Shown here piece after piece: positions 17,188-26,116 of a DNA stretch of 64,000 nucleotides (positions are counted from its first letter, which is position 1; each line of letters opens with the position of its first letter). The notes beneath the pieces were generated by a model that saw only the letters and a list, made by a program, of their open reading frames with translations, did not search any database and was not told the DNA's origin. The position numbers and the translations under genes were made by a program. Source of the stretch: Streptomyces sp. NBC_01571 (GTDB lineage Bacteria > Actinomycetota > Actinomycetes > Streptomycetales > Streptomycetaceae); the NCBI RefSeq assembly GCF_026339875.1, contig NZ_JAPEPZ010000002.1:372001-436000 (forward strand). The letters are read 5' to 3'.

Positions 17188-18831
17188 ATGGGAAGACTCG
17201 CATTCCTCGTCCGCGCCGAAGACGAGGCCTCACGGCATCGGGACAGGCACCGCACCGGCACGGGGTGGCGGATCCGGGTCGGGACTTTCGCCGCCACCGC
17301 GGCGATGGTCTCGGCCGGCATCGTACTCGGTGCCGGTCCGGCGGCAGCGGCGCCGCCCGCGATCAAGCTGACCTCCGCGTCCTGTCCCAACGAGATCGTG
17401 CAGGGCCAGGCGAGCGGCTGCGTCACGGAGTTGCAGACCCTGCTCAACGCGCACGGCGCCGGTCTGGCGGTGGACGGTCAGTTCGGGCCGAGCACGCTCT
17501 ACGCGGTCCGTGAGTTCCAGGCCGCCACCGCGATCGCCGTGGACGGACGGGTGGGCCCCGCGACCAAGAGCAAGCTGTATGCGACCGGCGGCTCGGCGCC
17601 CGCCCCCGTCAACCTCCGGTCCTCCTCCTGCCCCGCGAACATCGTCCAGGGCGACAAGAGCGGATGCGTCACCGAGCTCCAGCGGCTGCTGCGCCATCAC
17701 GGCTACACGGTCGACGTGGACGGTGACTTCGGCGCCGGAACGGCGAGTGCCGTCCGCAGCTTTCAGTCCTCCTACGGCCTCACGGCCGACGGCCAGGTCG
17801 GCACCAACACCAAGCGGGCGCTGTACGACACCGACGAGTCACCGTCGACGAGCCTGGACCTGAGGTCGTCGTCCTGCCCGGACAACATCGTGGAGGGGCA
17901 GAGCGGCGGTTGCGTCGCCACGCTGCAGGCCCTGCTGAACGGCAAGGGCCAGAGCCTCGACGTCGACAGCAGCTTCGGCCCCCAGACGCTGGCGGCCGTG
18001 AAGGCGTTCCAGTCCGCGAGCGGTCTCACCGCCGACGGCGAGGTCGGTCCGAACACCAAAGCCGCCCTGTACTCGAACATCGGCGGTGGTGGTGGCAACG
18101 GCGCGCCCGCGCCGATCAACCTGAACTCCGCCTCGTGCCCGAACGAGATCGTCAAGGGGCAGCGCAGCGGCTGCGTCACCGAACTGCAGAGCCTGCTCAA
18201 CCACCACGGTGCCGACATCGCCGTCGACGGCGGCTTCGGTCCGCTCACCGACAGCGCTGTCAGGGACTTCCAGGCCGAGAAGGGTCTCTCGGTCGACGGC
18301 CATGTGGGACCGAACACCAAGGCCGCACTGTACGGCGCCGTCACCCCGCCGTCGTCGCCCCCGCCCGGCGGTGGCTACGGCAAGATCCTCGACGTGGCCG
18401 AGGGCGAGGTCGGCACGGTCGAGGGCAGCGCCCGCGCGAACAGCTACGGCTCGGCTGTGGGTCTCTCGCTGTCCACCAGCAGCTACGCCTGGTGCGCGAC
18501 CTTCGTGAGCTGGGTGGCCAAGCAGACCGGGGCCAGCTCCTACCGCAACTCCTATGTCTCGGGCTGGGTCAAGCAGGCGCGGGCCGGCAACTACCACCTG
18601 TCGGTGACGACCAGCCCGCAGCCCGGTGACATCGTGGCCTTCGACTGGGACGGCGGAAGCGACTTCACCGGCGGCAACGAGCACATAGGCATCGTGCGGA
18701 CGGTGTCCGGGTCGTCCTTCACCACTGTCGAGGGCAACACGGGCAACCCCAACGGCGGCAGCGACGGGGTCTATGTCAAGTCCCGGGCCACGAACAGCGG
18801 TTACGACGTGGTGTTCATCCGGGTCCGCTGA
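17188..18831 (+). CDS. secreted CHAP-domain hydrolase with four peptidoglycan-binding modules
   Basis: 547 residues. A long N-terminal signal region (twin basic patches, hydrophobic 31-50, cut near PAAAA at 51-55) precedes four PG_binding_1 modules of about 75 residues. Each begins with an L-x-S-x-SCP-x-N/D-IV motif and carries a conserved Cys pair plus the DG.FGP/AGT.AVR.FQ core. After a Pro/Gly linker (about 388-397) comes a C-terminal CHAP domain with catalytic Cys436 (AWCATFVSW) and His499 (NEHIGIV). CHAP enzymes are amidases or endopeptidases that cut peptidoglycan. AAGGAGAA precedes the ATG. It is likely a wall hydrolase for growth or sporulation, perhaps controlled by the nearby HTH-TM regulators. 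Confidence 0.9.
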   Translation: MGRLAFLVRAEDEASRHRDRHRTGTGWRIRVGTFAATAAMVSAGIVLGAGPAAAAPPAIKLTSASCPNEIVQGQASGCVTELQTLLNAHGAGLAVDGQFGPSTLYAVREFQAATAIAVDGRVGPATKSKLYATGGSAPAPVNLRSSSCPANIVQGDKSGCVTELQRLLRHHGYTVDVDGDFGAGTASAVRSFQSSYGLTADGQVGTNTKRALYDTDESPSTSLDLRSSSCPDNIVEGQSGGCVATLQALLNGKGQSLDVDSSFGPQTLAAVKAFQSASGLTADGEVGPNTKAALYSNIGGGGGNGAPAPINLNSASCPNEIVKGQRSGCVTELQSLLNHHGADIAVDGGFGPLTDSAVRDFQAEKGLSVDGHVGPNTKAALYGAVTPPSSPPPGGGYGKILDVAEGEVGTVEGSARANSYGSAVGLSLSTSSYAWCATFVSWVAKQTGASSYRNSYVSGWVKQARAGNYHLSVTTSPQPGDIVAFDWDGGSDFTGGNEHIGIVRTVSGSSFTTVEGNTGNPNGGSDGVYVKSRATNSGYDVVFIRVR

Positions 18832-19092
18832 CCTGCTCCGCCGGGGTTCTCGGCAGCTCGCGCTCGGATACGGCGGACTCCCCGGAACTCCGGCCCCGGG
18901 GGCTGGGGGGGTGAGGTGGGAGCCATGGCCGCCGCAGTGGAGGAGGTCGTGGCGGCCGGGGTGGGACGGCGTTGCGTGCGGCTGGAGTGCGGGGCGCCTG
19001 GTGAGAGGTGCTGCCGGACGAGGGTTGCAGAACGGGAGGAGGCGCCGGCGTCCCGCCGTGGTGCGAAGGTGCCGCCCGCCCCCTCCCAGCCC
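18832..19092. other. gene-free stretch after the CHAP gene
   Basis: About 260 bases with no gene that I can support. It is G-rich after 18890 and leads into the promoter of the DUF2975 gene. Confidence 0.6.
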
Positions 19093-19138
19093 TTGCTTCA
19101 CCTATCGAGATTCGATAGATTACCATCGTATCTCGATG
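19093..19138 (+). promoter_or_regulatory. promoter and palindromic operators of the DUF2975/HTH pair
   Basis: TTGCTT (19093-19098) and TAGATT (19116-19121) are 17 bases apart, a fair promoter. A perfect palindrome CTATCGA-N3-TCGATAG (19102-19118) lies in the spacer and touches the -10. A second, CATCG-N5-CGATG (19124-19138), lies just downstream of the -10. Binding at either site would block transcription. The small HTH protein encoded second in the operon is the natural candidate repressor. Confidence 0.6.
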
Positions 19139-19150
19139 GAAGGTTGGGTC

Positions 19151-19642
19151 ATGGGAAAGCTGACCGTGCGCGCGCTGCGCGCCGTGCTCGTAGTGGTGCT
19201 CACCGGCACGGTGCTCGTACAGGCATTGATGGTGTGGGCGCTGGTCAGCGGGAATGACCCGGAGGACGGGTCGCTCCCGCTGACCCCACTGCGCGTGATC
19301 ACGATCCTGGGCATCGGCGCGGCGCAGGTCGCCCTGGTCTGTGTATGGAGACTGGTGACGATGGTGCGACGCGGAACCGTGTTCTCCCACGCCGCCTTCC
19401 GGTACGTGGACGTCATCATCGGCGCGATCGTTGCGGCTGCTCTCGTGTGGTTCGCAGTCGCGGCCCTGAATGCGCCCGGCCAGCGGGACGACCCGGGCGT
19501 CACCCTCATCATGGGCGGGATCGGCCTGGCCATCCTGGGAGTCGCGCTCATCGTGCTCGTGCTGCGGATGCTGCTCGCCCAGGCCGTCGCGCGCGACGTC
19601 GAAGCGGCGCAGATGCAGGCCGAGTTGGACGAGGTGATCTGA
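19151..19642 (+). CDS. DUF2975 family membrane protein
   Basis: 163 residues with four predicted transmembrane helices (about 9-32, 48-68, 88-110, 122-146), the size and layout of DUF2975 proteins. The stretch VWRLVTMVRRGTVFS between helices 2 and 3 is typical of that family. Its biochemical role is unknown. It overlaps the next gene by one base (TGATG), and DUF2975 proteins are characteristically paired with a small Cro/CI-type HTH protein, as here. The ATG at 19151 has GGAAGG upstream; ATG 19136 is possible. Confidence 0.8.
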   Translation: MGKLTVRALRAVLVVVLTGTVLVQALMVWALVSGNDPEDGSLPLTPLRVITILGIGAAQVALVCVWRLVTMVRRGTVFSHAAFRYVDVIIGAIVAAALVWFAVAALNAPGQRDDPGVTLIMGGIGLAILGVALIVLVLRMLLAQAVARDVEAAQMQAELDEVI

Positions 19643-19863
19643 TGCCGATCGCCGTCGACATCGACGTGATGCTGGCCAGGCGGAAGATGTCCGTGGGCGA
19701 ACTCGCGGACCGCGTAGGGATCACACCCGCCAACCTGGCGGTACTCAAGAACGGCCGCGCCAAGGCGGTGCGCTTTGCGACGCTCGCCGCGCTGTGCGAG
19801 GTGCTCGAGTGCCAGCCGGGCGACCTGCTTCGCTGGGAGGCCGAGGACGCCGCGGGCGAATGA
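19642..19863 (+). CDS. small Cro/CI-type HTH regulator (YozG-like)
   Basis: 73 residues, almost entirely one Xre helix-turn-helix (ELADRVGITPANLAVLKNG, then a C-terminal helix with LCEVLECQPGDLL, the HTH_26 signature). Its start overlaps the stop of the DUF2975 gene, so the pair is translationally coupled. In Bacillus and others such proteins act with the membrane partner, which may hold or release the DNA-binding protein. Autoregulation through the two palindromes upstream of the operon is likely but not shown. Confidence 0.82.
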   Translation: MPIAVDIDVMLARRKMSVGELADRVGITPANLAVLKNGRAKAVRFATLAALCEVLECQPGDLLRWEAEDAAGE

Positions 19864-20058
19864 ACCATGCCTGCCGACGGCGCCCGACTCCGCGAACATC
19901 CCAGGGTCGCATCCGAGGAGATCCCGAGTCCGCTGGAGCGTTTGACCGAGCCGTCCGACCCTCGCGATCGACGCGTTGGACCGGGCGGTGGGCCACCAAC
20001 GACTTGGTCCCCGATTGAGGTTTTGGCGTGCTGGCCTGGCGGGTCGGCTGGTGGTTGA

Positions 20059-20900
20059 TCAGCAGGCGGCCTGCCGGGCGAGCACGAACTCGGTGCTCGG
20101 CTTGCGGCGGGTCGGTCGGCGAGCCGAACGGTCCGAAACCAATGAAGCGATGGCCTGGTGGGTCGCGACGCAGTCCTCGCGTGGGCCGGTGTAGCGCTGG
20201 AGCGGGCACCACTGCCGCAATTCGGCGTTGGCGTGCTCGACGCAGATCCGCTGCGAGGACTGCCGTCGGCGCATCTCCCGCCAGGCGTACTGCTCGCCGA
20301 GCGGCGCGTCGCCCTTCGGCTTCGTCGGAGGGGCGCTGATTTGGTCAGGGAACTCGTTGGCCAGCCCCCGGTAGCCCTCGTCGACCATCCGCCCGGGCCG
20401 CACCCGACCACGGCCTTGGCCGTCGCTGACGGTGGTGGTCTTGACGGTGTTCTGCTTCTTCTTGCCGGAGACGAAGGCCCGCCGTCCGGGCCCGTTTGTC
20501 TTCGGGCGGCGAACCTGGGTCTCGGCGCCGTCGATGCGCAACCGCATCCCCGCGGTCCCGGCGTAGGCGAACACGTCCGCCAGGGTCCCAAGTCCCCGCC
20601 GGAGTGGTCGGGGATTGCGAAGCCTCGCATAGCCGGCAACGGGCGGATCTCCCCGCTGGCGCGGGAGATCGTGGAGCGGGCGATGCCGTACAGCTCGGCG
20701 AGCGCGGCGTGCGGAAGCCCGGTGCGTAGGTGGACCAGGGCGACGAGCAGCCGGTCGGTGAAGACCAGTTCGTCCTTCGGGCCGGCACCGGCCTCCCGCT
20801 GCCGCTCGGCACCGCGCCGCTCACGAAGCTCCGACTCGCGCCGGGCGAGCCACAGACCCGCCAACAGCAAACGCAGCCGGCGAAGCACCGGCCCCAACAT
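20059..20900 (-). pseudogene. broken IS5-type transposase
   Basis: The N-terminal part (from ATG 20900; DELVFTDRLLVALVHLRTGL, STISRASGEIRPL) and the C-terminal part (LRIDGAETQVRRPK through ICVEHANAELRQW to 20059) belong to one DDE_Tnp_4 transposase but lie in different frames; the shift falls near 20575-20600. In addition, about 35 residues normally found between RVRPGRM and VDEGYRGL are missing. The element is therefore dead. I could not find convincing terminal inverted repeats or a target duplication, so only the coding remnant is marked. The start overlaps the stop of the GNAT gene. Confidence 0.8.
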
Positions 20901-21430
20901 CAGGGCCTCAGCAGTCCGCCCACCCACCAGTCGTGCGGCTTGCCATCGTTGGCGATGCTGCGATTGCGCAGTGTCCCTTCGACGGTGAAGCCGAGTTTCT
21001 CGGCGACTGCACGCGAGCCGGAGTTCCCGAACATGGCCCACCACTCGATGCGGTGCACGTCGAGCGTGGCCCAGCCCCAGTCGCACAGGGCCCGAGCGGC
21101 CTCAACCGAGTACCCGCGTCCACGCTGCTCCTTGACCGCCCAGTAGCCGAGCTCCCAGACGCCGCGGCTGACGAGGGTCAGGCAGTACGAGCCGACCAGG
21201 GCACCGGTGTCCTTGCGGAACGCGCCGAGGGTGTAGTCCTTGTCCTCGGCCCACTGGGCGGGCAGCTTCTCGCCGACGAGCTTCTCCGCGTCCGCACGCC
21301 GGTACGGCACCGGCACCGGGGTGTAGAACTGGATGTCTTCGTCCTGGCAGGCTTCGTACACCGCATCCACGTCGGCGGGTGTGAAGGCCCGCAGCAGCAG
21401 ACGGTCGGTCTCGAGAGTCACTGGATCCAT
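20900..21430 (-). CDS. GNAT-family N-acetyltransferase (RimJ/RimL-like)
   Basis: 176 residues with the GNAT fold of the RimJ/RimL branch: ETDRLLLRAFTPADVDAVYE at the start, acetyl-CoA-binding V-K-E-Q-R-G-R-G-Y (about 98-106), and the WAMFGNSGSRAVAEKLGF motif near the C-terminus. It transfers acetyl from acetyl-CoA to an amine, possibly a protein N-terminus or a small molecule. The gene is intact despite ending against a dead transposase. The substrate cannot be told from sequence. Confidence 0.85.
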   Translation of the reverse strand: MDPVTLETDRLLLRAFTPADVDAVYEACQDEDIQFYTPVPVPYRRADAEKLVGEKLPAQWAEDKDYTLGAFRKDTGALVGSYCLTLVSRGVWELGYWAVKEQRGRGYSVEAARALCDWGWATLDVHRIEWWAMFGNSGSRAVAEKLGFTVEGTLRNRSIANDGKPHDWWVGGLLRP

Positions 21431-21688
21431 CGCGGCAGTATGACCACCATCAACAACCGGCGACCAGCGAATATCGTGACCTGCTCGCCCAGGGCCCGGA
21501 GCTTCCCAAGGGGGCGTTCACCGCCTACCGGTACCTGGTACCCCTTGTCGGCGACGCAGATCGTCTCCGCTTCCACGACGGGGCCGCGCACCGAGATCGA
21601 AGAAGCCTGCCGTGGAGCGGCAGCGACAGGGTGGGTTGTGCTGATGGAGTTGGCTTCCTACCTCGAACTGGACCGATGAGTGGGTGAG

Positions 21689-22879
21689 TTATTGGTCATC
21701 AGCGGCTGGTTCTGGGGCGTGGGGCTCGAATTCGATGTAGTCGAGAGGGTCCTCGTCGCGACGTCCGAGCGAGGGTAGGCCCTCGGTCGCGAACCGGCCG
21801 TGCAGCCACTCCAGCAGGGTTTTGGTGAGGTCAGTATGGAGCGGTGGGCCTTGGTCGGCATGGCGCGGTAGAACAATCAATGGCCAGTCGTCCGGCGTGG
21901 CGCCTTCGGTCAGCCAGCACAGTTGGTCGCCGTCGATGGAGTCGGCGAAGGGCAGGAACCCCCTGGGCTCGGGATAGACGGCCAGCGGGTGATACTCAGG
22001 GAACTCGGCTCGCTGCCCCTGGTAGGTCTCCGCGTACCACTCGGCCCACGGTGCGAGCGCGTACTGGTCCTCGTCGAAGGGGATGTTGAAGCGCAGCCAG
22101 CCGCACCAGGAGCCGGCCCCGTACCGCTCCATCAGTCGTACGTACTCGCCGGGCAGACGAGTGCCCAGCCGTTTGTATAGCCAGTCCCAGTCGTGCTTAC
22201 CGAGCACGGGAATCCCTGGCGGCGGGACGAGCGTGATCAGAGTTTCCAGCCCGCTGCCTGTCGTGAGCGCCGCCCGCTGCTGAGCGGTTGGTTCCGGTCG
22301 CCTGGGCGGCGGTGTCCACGGGGTGTCGTCCAGGTCGGTTTGCATACCGCTTCGGGCGGCCACCGGGTGCATGCCGTCGGCCACGAGCTGGGCCAGCGTC
22401 GGCACGAGCGAGGTCCCGAAGCGCCGCCAGGGGTCGCGGCCCGCGTTCTCGTCGTCCTGACAGTGCATGACGACCGGCCACTCGTCGGGATCGTCGGATG
22501 CTGTGGTGTCCCAATAGAGGGTGTCGGCGGTACGGGTGGCGCCGAAGGGAAGGACACCGGGGGCGTTACGCCGAGTCTGCTGGACCCAGGCTCCATAGTC
22601 GAACCAACCGCGGTTGACGCAGGGCACGTGAAGCCAGAGCCGGGCGCCAATGTCGAGTGGGCCGTACGCGGCGGCGATGGCCTTGTAGTCGGCGGGAAGG
22701 CTCGTCCCCAACCAGGACTCGACTGCCGCCCAGTCGACAGGGACGGCGAAGTCAGCCGCCGGATCGCCGAAGATCTCGGCGAAGGCGTTGACGTGCGGGT
22801 CTGAAGCATTCACGGGTCGGTAGACCTTTACCGGGAGCGAACGGATGTTGACCGGGAGGGCGGGGAAGCACGTGACCAC
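21689..22879 (-). CDS. two-domain SMI1/KNR4 family protein
   Basis: 396 residues with two SMI1/KNR4 (SUKH) domains, about 40-150 and 225-375. Each shows the W...LG..LP.DY...YG signature (WLGTSLPADYKAIAAAYG and YKRLGTRLPGEYVRLMERYG). SUKH proteins commonly act as immunity proteins against polymorphic toxins. No toxin gene is adjacent, so it may be an orphan immunity gene or a housekeeping regulator. The GTG start at 22879 has GGAAGG seven bases upstream; GTG 22813 (VNASDPHVNAF) would give 374 residues. Confidence 0.8.
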   Translation of the reverse strand: MVTCFPALPVNIRSLPVKVYRPVNASDPHVNAFAEIFGDPAADFAVPVDWAAVESWLGTSLPADYKAIAAAYGPLDIGARLWLHVPCVNRGWFDYGAWVQQTRRNAPGVLPFGATRTADTLYWDTTASDDPDEWPVVMHCQDDENAGRDPWRRFGTSLVPTLAQLVADGMHPVAARSGMQTDLDDTPWTPPPRRPEPTAQQRAALTTGSGLETLITLVPPPGIPVLGKHDWDWLYKRLGTRLPGEYVRLMERYGAGSWCGWLRFNIPFDEDQYALAPWAEWYAETYQGQRAEFPEYHPLAVYPEPRGFLPFADSIDGDQLCWLTEGATPDDWPLIVLPRHADQGPPLHTDLTKTLLEWLHGRFATEGLPSLGRRDEDPLDYIEFEPHAPEPAADDQ

Positions 22880-23333
22880 CCTCCAACCTTCCTCAAGGAC
22901 AGGGTGGTTGGGCTGACAATGTAGTCAAGCCCCTGGTAGATGGGTTTTCGACCAAGAGAACCGTCTCCACCAGAGGCTTCGCATGCTTGTCTACCCGTCG
23001 GGTGTCGACGTGTCCAGTTCTGCCCCGCCGTTGCTTTCCACCCGTATGCGGCAGCGCCGTCGCGCGATCAGCTCCCGCCGGCGGCGTCTGAGCGCTGGCC
23101 GCCAGGCCCTGCCCAAAGGTGCTCTGGCAACGGGTGTGCTCCCGCCGTGAGCACGGCCGCGAATGCAAAACGTTTCGATCTTCGTCGAAATGATGGACGC
23201 TTCCGGACGCCTCGGCAAATGATTTCTCTTCAGGTAGACCCGAAGCGCGCAAGAGCGCGGAACGGCGCACTACGGATCGGCATGAACACTCGCAACCATG
23301 GGACGGGTTGTCACAAAACGTGGGGAGAATCTT
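22880..23333. other. gene-free intergenic stretch
   Basis: 454 bases between divergent genes with no coding region I can support. It is less GC-rich than its surroundings. An inverted repeat TTTCGA-N6-TCGAAA lies at 23173-23190, about 145 bases before the fulvocin-related gene, and may be an operator. Confidence 0.6.
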
Positions 23334-24272
23334 ATGACCGAGTGGATATTGGCATTCGACGCCGACTGCCGATTCTGCGAAGAGGTGGTGGATCGGGTTC
23401 GTGTGTCCGTCGACGGCACGTTGACCACCGCGGGCCTCACGGAACCCCGTATTCGCGACGTGCGCACGCGTGCCCTGGGGGACGGGGCCGCATGGGCCCC
23501 GACTCTCCTGGCGGTCGACGGGGAGCAGGTGCGGGCCTGGACCGGAACCGCGCTGTCCCTCCGCCTGGCGCGGCTGTTGGGCCCGGCGGACTCGCTGCGG
23601 GTGGTGCGTGCGCTCCGCGAACTCGATGCGCTGCGGCCCCCGAGCCGTCGAGGAATCCTCAAGGCCGTGCCGGGGCTGGCCCTGGGAACGTTCCTGGTCA
23701 CCGGTGGCCTGGCGGCTTCGCCCGCGCAGGCCGTGACCCGCGCCAGGGGCAGCAAGGCGTCGCGATGGGTGAAGGCCAACCTCGGCCGGTTGCCCTCCGG
23801 CTACTCCGAGTTCGCCTCCTACCCCGCGGACTACCGGCGCGCCATATACGGCGCACTGTCCGCGTCGGCTCGGAGTGATCTGTGGGTGGCGCACTTCGCG
23901 AACTACCGGAAGACACACTCCGGTCTGTCGGCCGAGCAGTCCGCCGTCCTGGACGACGCGACGCGGCTGGCACCGCAGATCATCGCGGGGCGCAAGCAGG
24001 GAGCAGTCGTCGAAGGGCTGGAGACGGCGGCTGTGGCGGCGTTCGGCGAGAGCGGGGCGCGGGCGATCCTCATGACGCTGGGCCCTGCCGACACGCAAGG
24101 GGCGGCGCCCCGGAGCGATCAGAGCGCCCAGGTCATGGACTGCAATTCCCAGTGCGCGGGGACCGGAAGCTGCGACATGGTGTGCTACGCCTCACCGTGG
24201 TGGTGCAACTGGACCGATTACGGCTGCGGTCCACTGTGGCTGGGACCGTGCAGCGGGGTCTGCGCCCCCTGA
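23334..24272 (+). CDS. fulvocin C-related bacteriocin-like protein
   Basis: 312 residues in three parts. Residues 1-100 form a thioredoxin-like domain with a DCRFC motif (Cys12, Cys15) near the start. Residues 104-130 carry an internal Tat-like signal, SRRG then a hydrophobic run ending ASPAQA. The rest is a helical domain (W-V-K-A-N-L-G-R-L-P onward) and a short C-terminal tail (from about 268) with eight cysteines and several tryptophans. The order matches Streptomyces proteins annotated as bacteriocin fulvocin C-related. I infer that the cysteine-rich tail is the active or exported part and the CxxC domain helps oxidise it. GGGGAGA precedes the ATG at 23334. Confidence 0.72.
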   Translation: MTEWILAFDADCRFCEEVVDRVRVSVDGTLTTAGLTEPRIRDVRTRALGDGAAWAPTLLAVDGEQVRAWTGTALSLRLARLLGPADSLRVVRALRELDALRPPSRRGILKAVPGLALGTFLVTGGLAASPAQAVTRARGSKASRWVKANLGRLPSGYSEFASYPADYRRAIYGALSASARSDLWVAHFANYRKTHSGLSAEQSAVLDDATRLAPQIIAGRKQGAVVEGLETAAVAAFGESGARAILMTLGPADTQGAAPRSDQSAQVMDCNSQCAGTGSCDMVCYASPWWCNWTDYGCGPLWLGPCSGVCAP

Positions 24273-24406
24273 AGCCACCCTCCTGCTCGGAGTGCGCGTC
24301 TTCCTGTGAGCGGCTGGGGTGCTTGAGGTTGGTGGCGAAGGCGGTCCTGGCGGCGGTTGATACGAGGAGGCGGGAGAGGAGCGAGATTGGCCTCGCGCCA
24401 TTCCGA

Positions 24407-24444
24407 CGACGGGACTTGCCTGTGTCGACGGGACTTGCCTGTGT
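24407..24444. repeat. two tandem copies of a 19-base repeat
   Basis: CGACGGGACTTGCCTGTGT occurs twice in a row (24407-24425, 24426-24444) in the 281-base gap between the convergent fulvocin-related and Tat-exported protein genes. Function unknown. Confidence 0.9.
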
Positions 24445-24553
24445 CTGTGTCCAGGGTCCTGCTGGCTGCACGGAAAGAAAACACTCTCCAGGTGAGCCGG
24501 CTATCGGGTCATGCCCGCGTGTCCGCGTCGAGAGCGGTGGCACGTGGCTCGTG

Positions 24554-26116
24554 TCAGGCCAGGAACTCGGCGAGTGGGAAGGAGCGATGGCGACGTGGTG
24601 GCACCAGATAGTTCTGCCGGTGAGTCGTGTGCAGGACCGAGTTGATGCCGGCGTGGGGGCTGCGCGGTGCGACGGGGAGTGTCCTCTTGGGATAGTGGCC
24701 GTCCATCGAGAGCCGAACGAGATTGAAGATCGCCGTCGTCGGCTGGAACTGAATGAAGTGCAACCCGGCCGCCGGCTTCTTGCTGTAGTGGTCCGCCGTC
24801 GGATCGGACGTGTAGTGGAACGGATTGTCCAGCGTGTCGAAATCGCCGCGTACGGGGATGGTCGTCCCCGTGGGGTAAGCCTTCCCGTAATGGCTGGTCT
24901 TCGGCGATGTGGTGCTGTCCACCTCCGACATGCTCCCGGTGTGGCCGTACCCGCGGTACCGCTGGACCCCTTGCGCCACTTCGGCCTGACTTTGACCTGG
25001 CGGTTGGAGGGCAAGCGTGCCCGGCGAGGGCGCGGGTGAGAGGCCGGGATGGAGCATCGCCTGGACGCGATCCGCGTACTGAGGGAAGTTCTTTTCGTAC
25101 CAGGTCACCAGATCTTGGAACAGATGCGAGAGATGCATGGTGGTCCCCTGTTTGAAGTAACCGTTGGGCCACTGATCGGTGAGGCCGGGCAGGGTCTCCA
25201 GATTGGCGATGACGCCAGGACCCATATTTGAATCCAGGGTGGTGGCGAAGCCCAGGAAGCCCTGCGCCTCCCGAGGAATCGACTTCGCACCGGGGATATC
25301 AGCTGCCAGCGCCAGCTTGCTCGGCAGACCCTGTTGCCCGTAGAAACCGCCCCCGGAGAAGCCCTGGCGGATACTCGTCACCTTGAACAAGCTGCCCGCC
25401 CGGCTGCTTCCGGACCCGAAGAGAGCGTTGCTGGCTTCCTTGATATTGGCGAGCGAGTCACTGCGGATCAGCACGGCTACGTCATTCTGTTCCAGGCGGA
25501 CCGGCCCGAAGCCGGGCGGGGACTGGTCGCTCGGGAACGTCCTGGCCTCCTGCAGCGCATACACGGTACGACCCTCCGTCTTGGAGGTCGTCAAATCGAC
25601 CGGCAGATACGCCGGATAGGACGTTCCCGCCCTGAAGTATCCCGACGTCTTGCCCAGGGTCGGAATGTAGTGATGGAAATAGGGAAGCCCCCAGGCCACC
25701 GTGGTGGCCACCCCTGTGGGAGTGGGCGGAAACTCGCGCTCCAGATCCAAGAGGACGGACTCGAGGTGGTGCTGTGCCTCCTGCAACGCCTTGGAATTCT
25801 CCGACACATTCAGCTTTGCGGTAACGACATGATCGTGCAGGGCCGGTACCCGTACCGCAATCTTGCCATTCTTGCTCTTCACGCCCGAGCCATCGACCAT
25901 GACCACTTGCTCGTTCTGCAGGATATATTGTTCCTGGACGGGCGCGCTGTCGACGGCGGGTCGGTACGGTGGTTTTGCAATGGTGTCGATCAACTCATAG
26001 ATGCCGGCGGACGCCAGAGCGGCGCCGAAGGTGCCCGCCGTCCCTTGAATAAGGCGTCGCCTGCTCAGGTTCCCGCGCGATCGTCCCGCCCGCGAATTCT
26101 CGTCGCCATCTTTCAT
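24554..26116 (-). CDS. Tat-exported protein, DUF7405-like
   Basis: 520 residues with an N-terminal twin-arginine signal (LSRRRLIQG at 17-25, then a hydrophobic segment to about 41). The mature part has no transmembrane helix. Conserved-looking segments include IRQGFSGGGFYGQQGLP, a GFLGFATT element and MHLSHLFQDLVTWY. The pattern resembles DUF7405 Tat proteins, possibly distant relatives of dye-decolourising peroxidases, but the GxxDG haem motif is not obvious, so no enzyme activity is claimed. The ATG at 26116 is the first that keeps the signal short. Base composition is a little less GC-rich than its neighbours. It converges on the fulvocin-related gene. Confidence 0.65.
   Translation of the reverse strand: MKDGDENSRAGRSRGNLSRRRLIQGTAGTFGAALASAGIYELIDTIAKPPYRPAVDSAPVQEQYILQNEQVVMVDGSGVKSKNGKIAVRVPALHDHVVTAKLNVSENSKALQEAQHHLESVLLDLEREFPPTPTGVATTVAWGLPYFHHYIPTLGKTSGYFRAGTSYPAYLPVDLTTSKTEGRTVYALQEARTFPSDQSPPGFGPVRLEQNDVAVLIRSDSLANIKEASNALFGSGSSRAGSLFKVTSIRQGFSGGGFYGQQGLPSKLALAADIPGAKSIPREAQGFLGFATTLDSNMGPGVIANLETLPGLTDQWPNGYFKQGTTMHLSHLFQDLVTWYEKNFPQYADRVQAMLHPGLSPAPSPGTLALQPPGQSQAEVAQGVQRYRGYGHTGSMSEVDSTTSPKTSHYGKAYPTGTTIPVRGDFDTLDNPFHYTSDPTADHYSKKPAAGLHFIQFQPTTAIFNLVRLSMDGHYPKRTLPVAPRSPHAGINSVLHTTHRQNYLVPPRRHRSFPLAEFLA

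Noticed and set aside
20059..21430. Complete IS element carrying the GNAT gene as passenger
   Set aside because: No terminal inverted repeats or target duplication could be found, and the transposase is both frameshifted and internally deleted.
21431..21688. Plus-strand remnant reading ELPKGAFTAYRYLVPL
   Set aside because: It looks like part of an old gene, but it is too short and has no start or partner, so it is not annotated.
22880..23333. Small gene upstream of the fulvocin-related gene
   Set aside because: Open frames here have no ribosome-binding site, poor codon bias and no recognisable motif.
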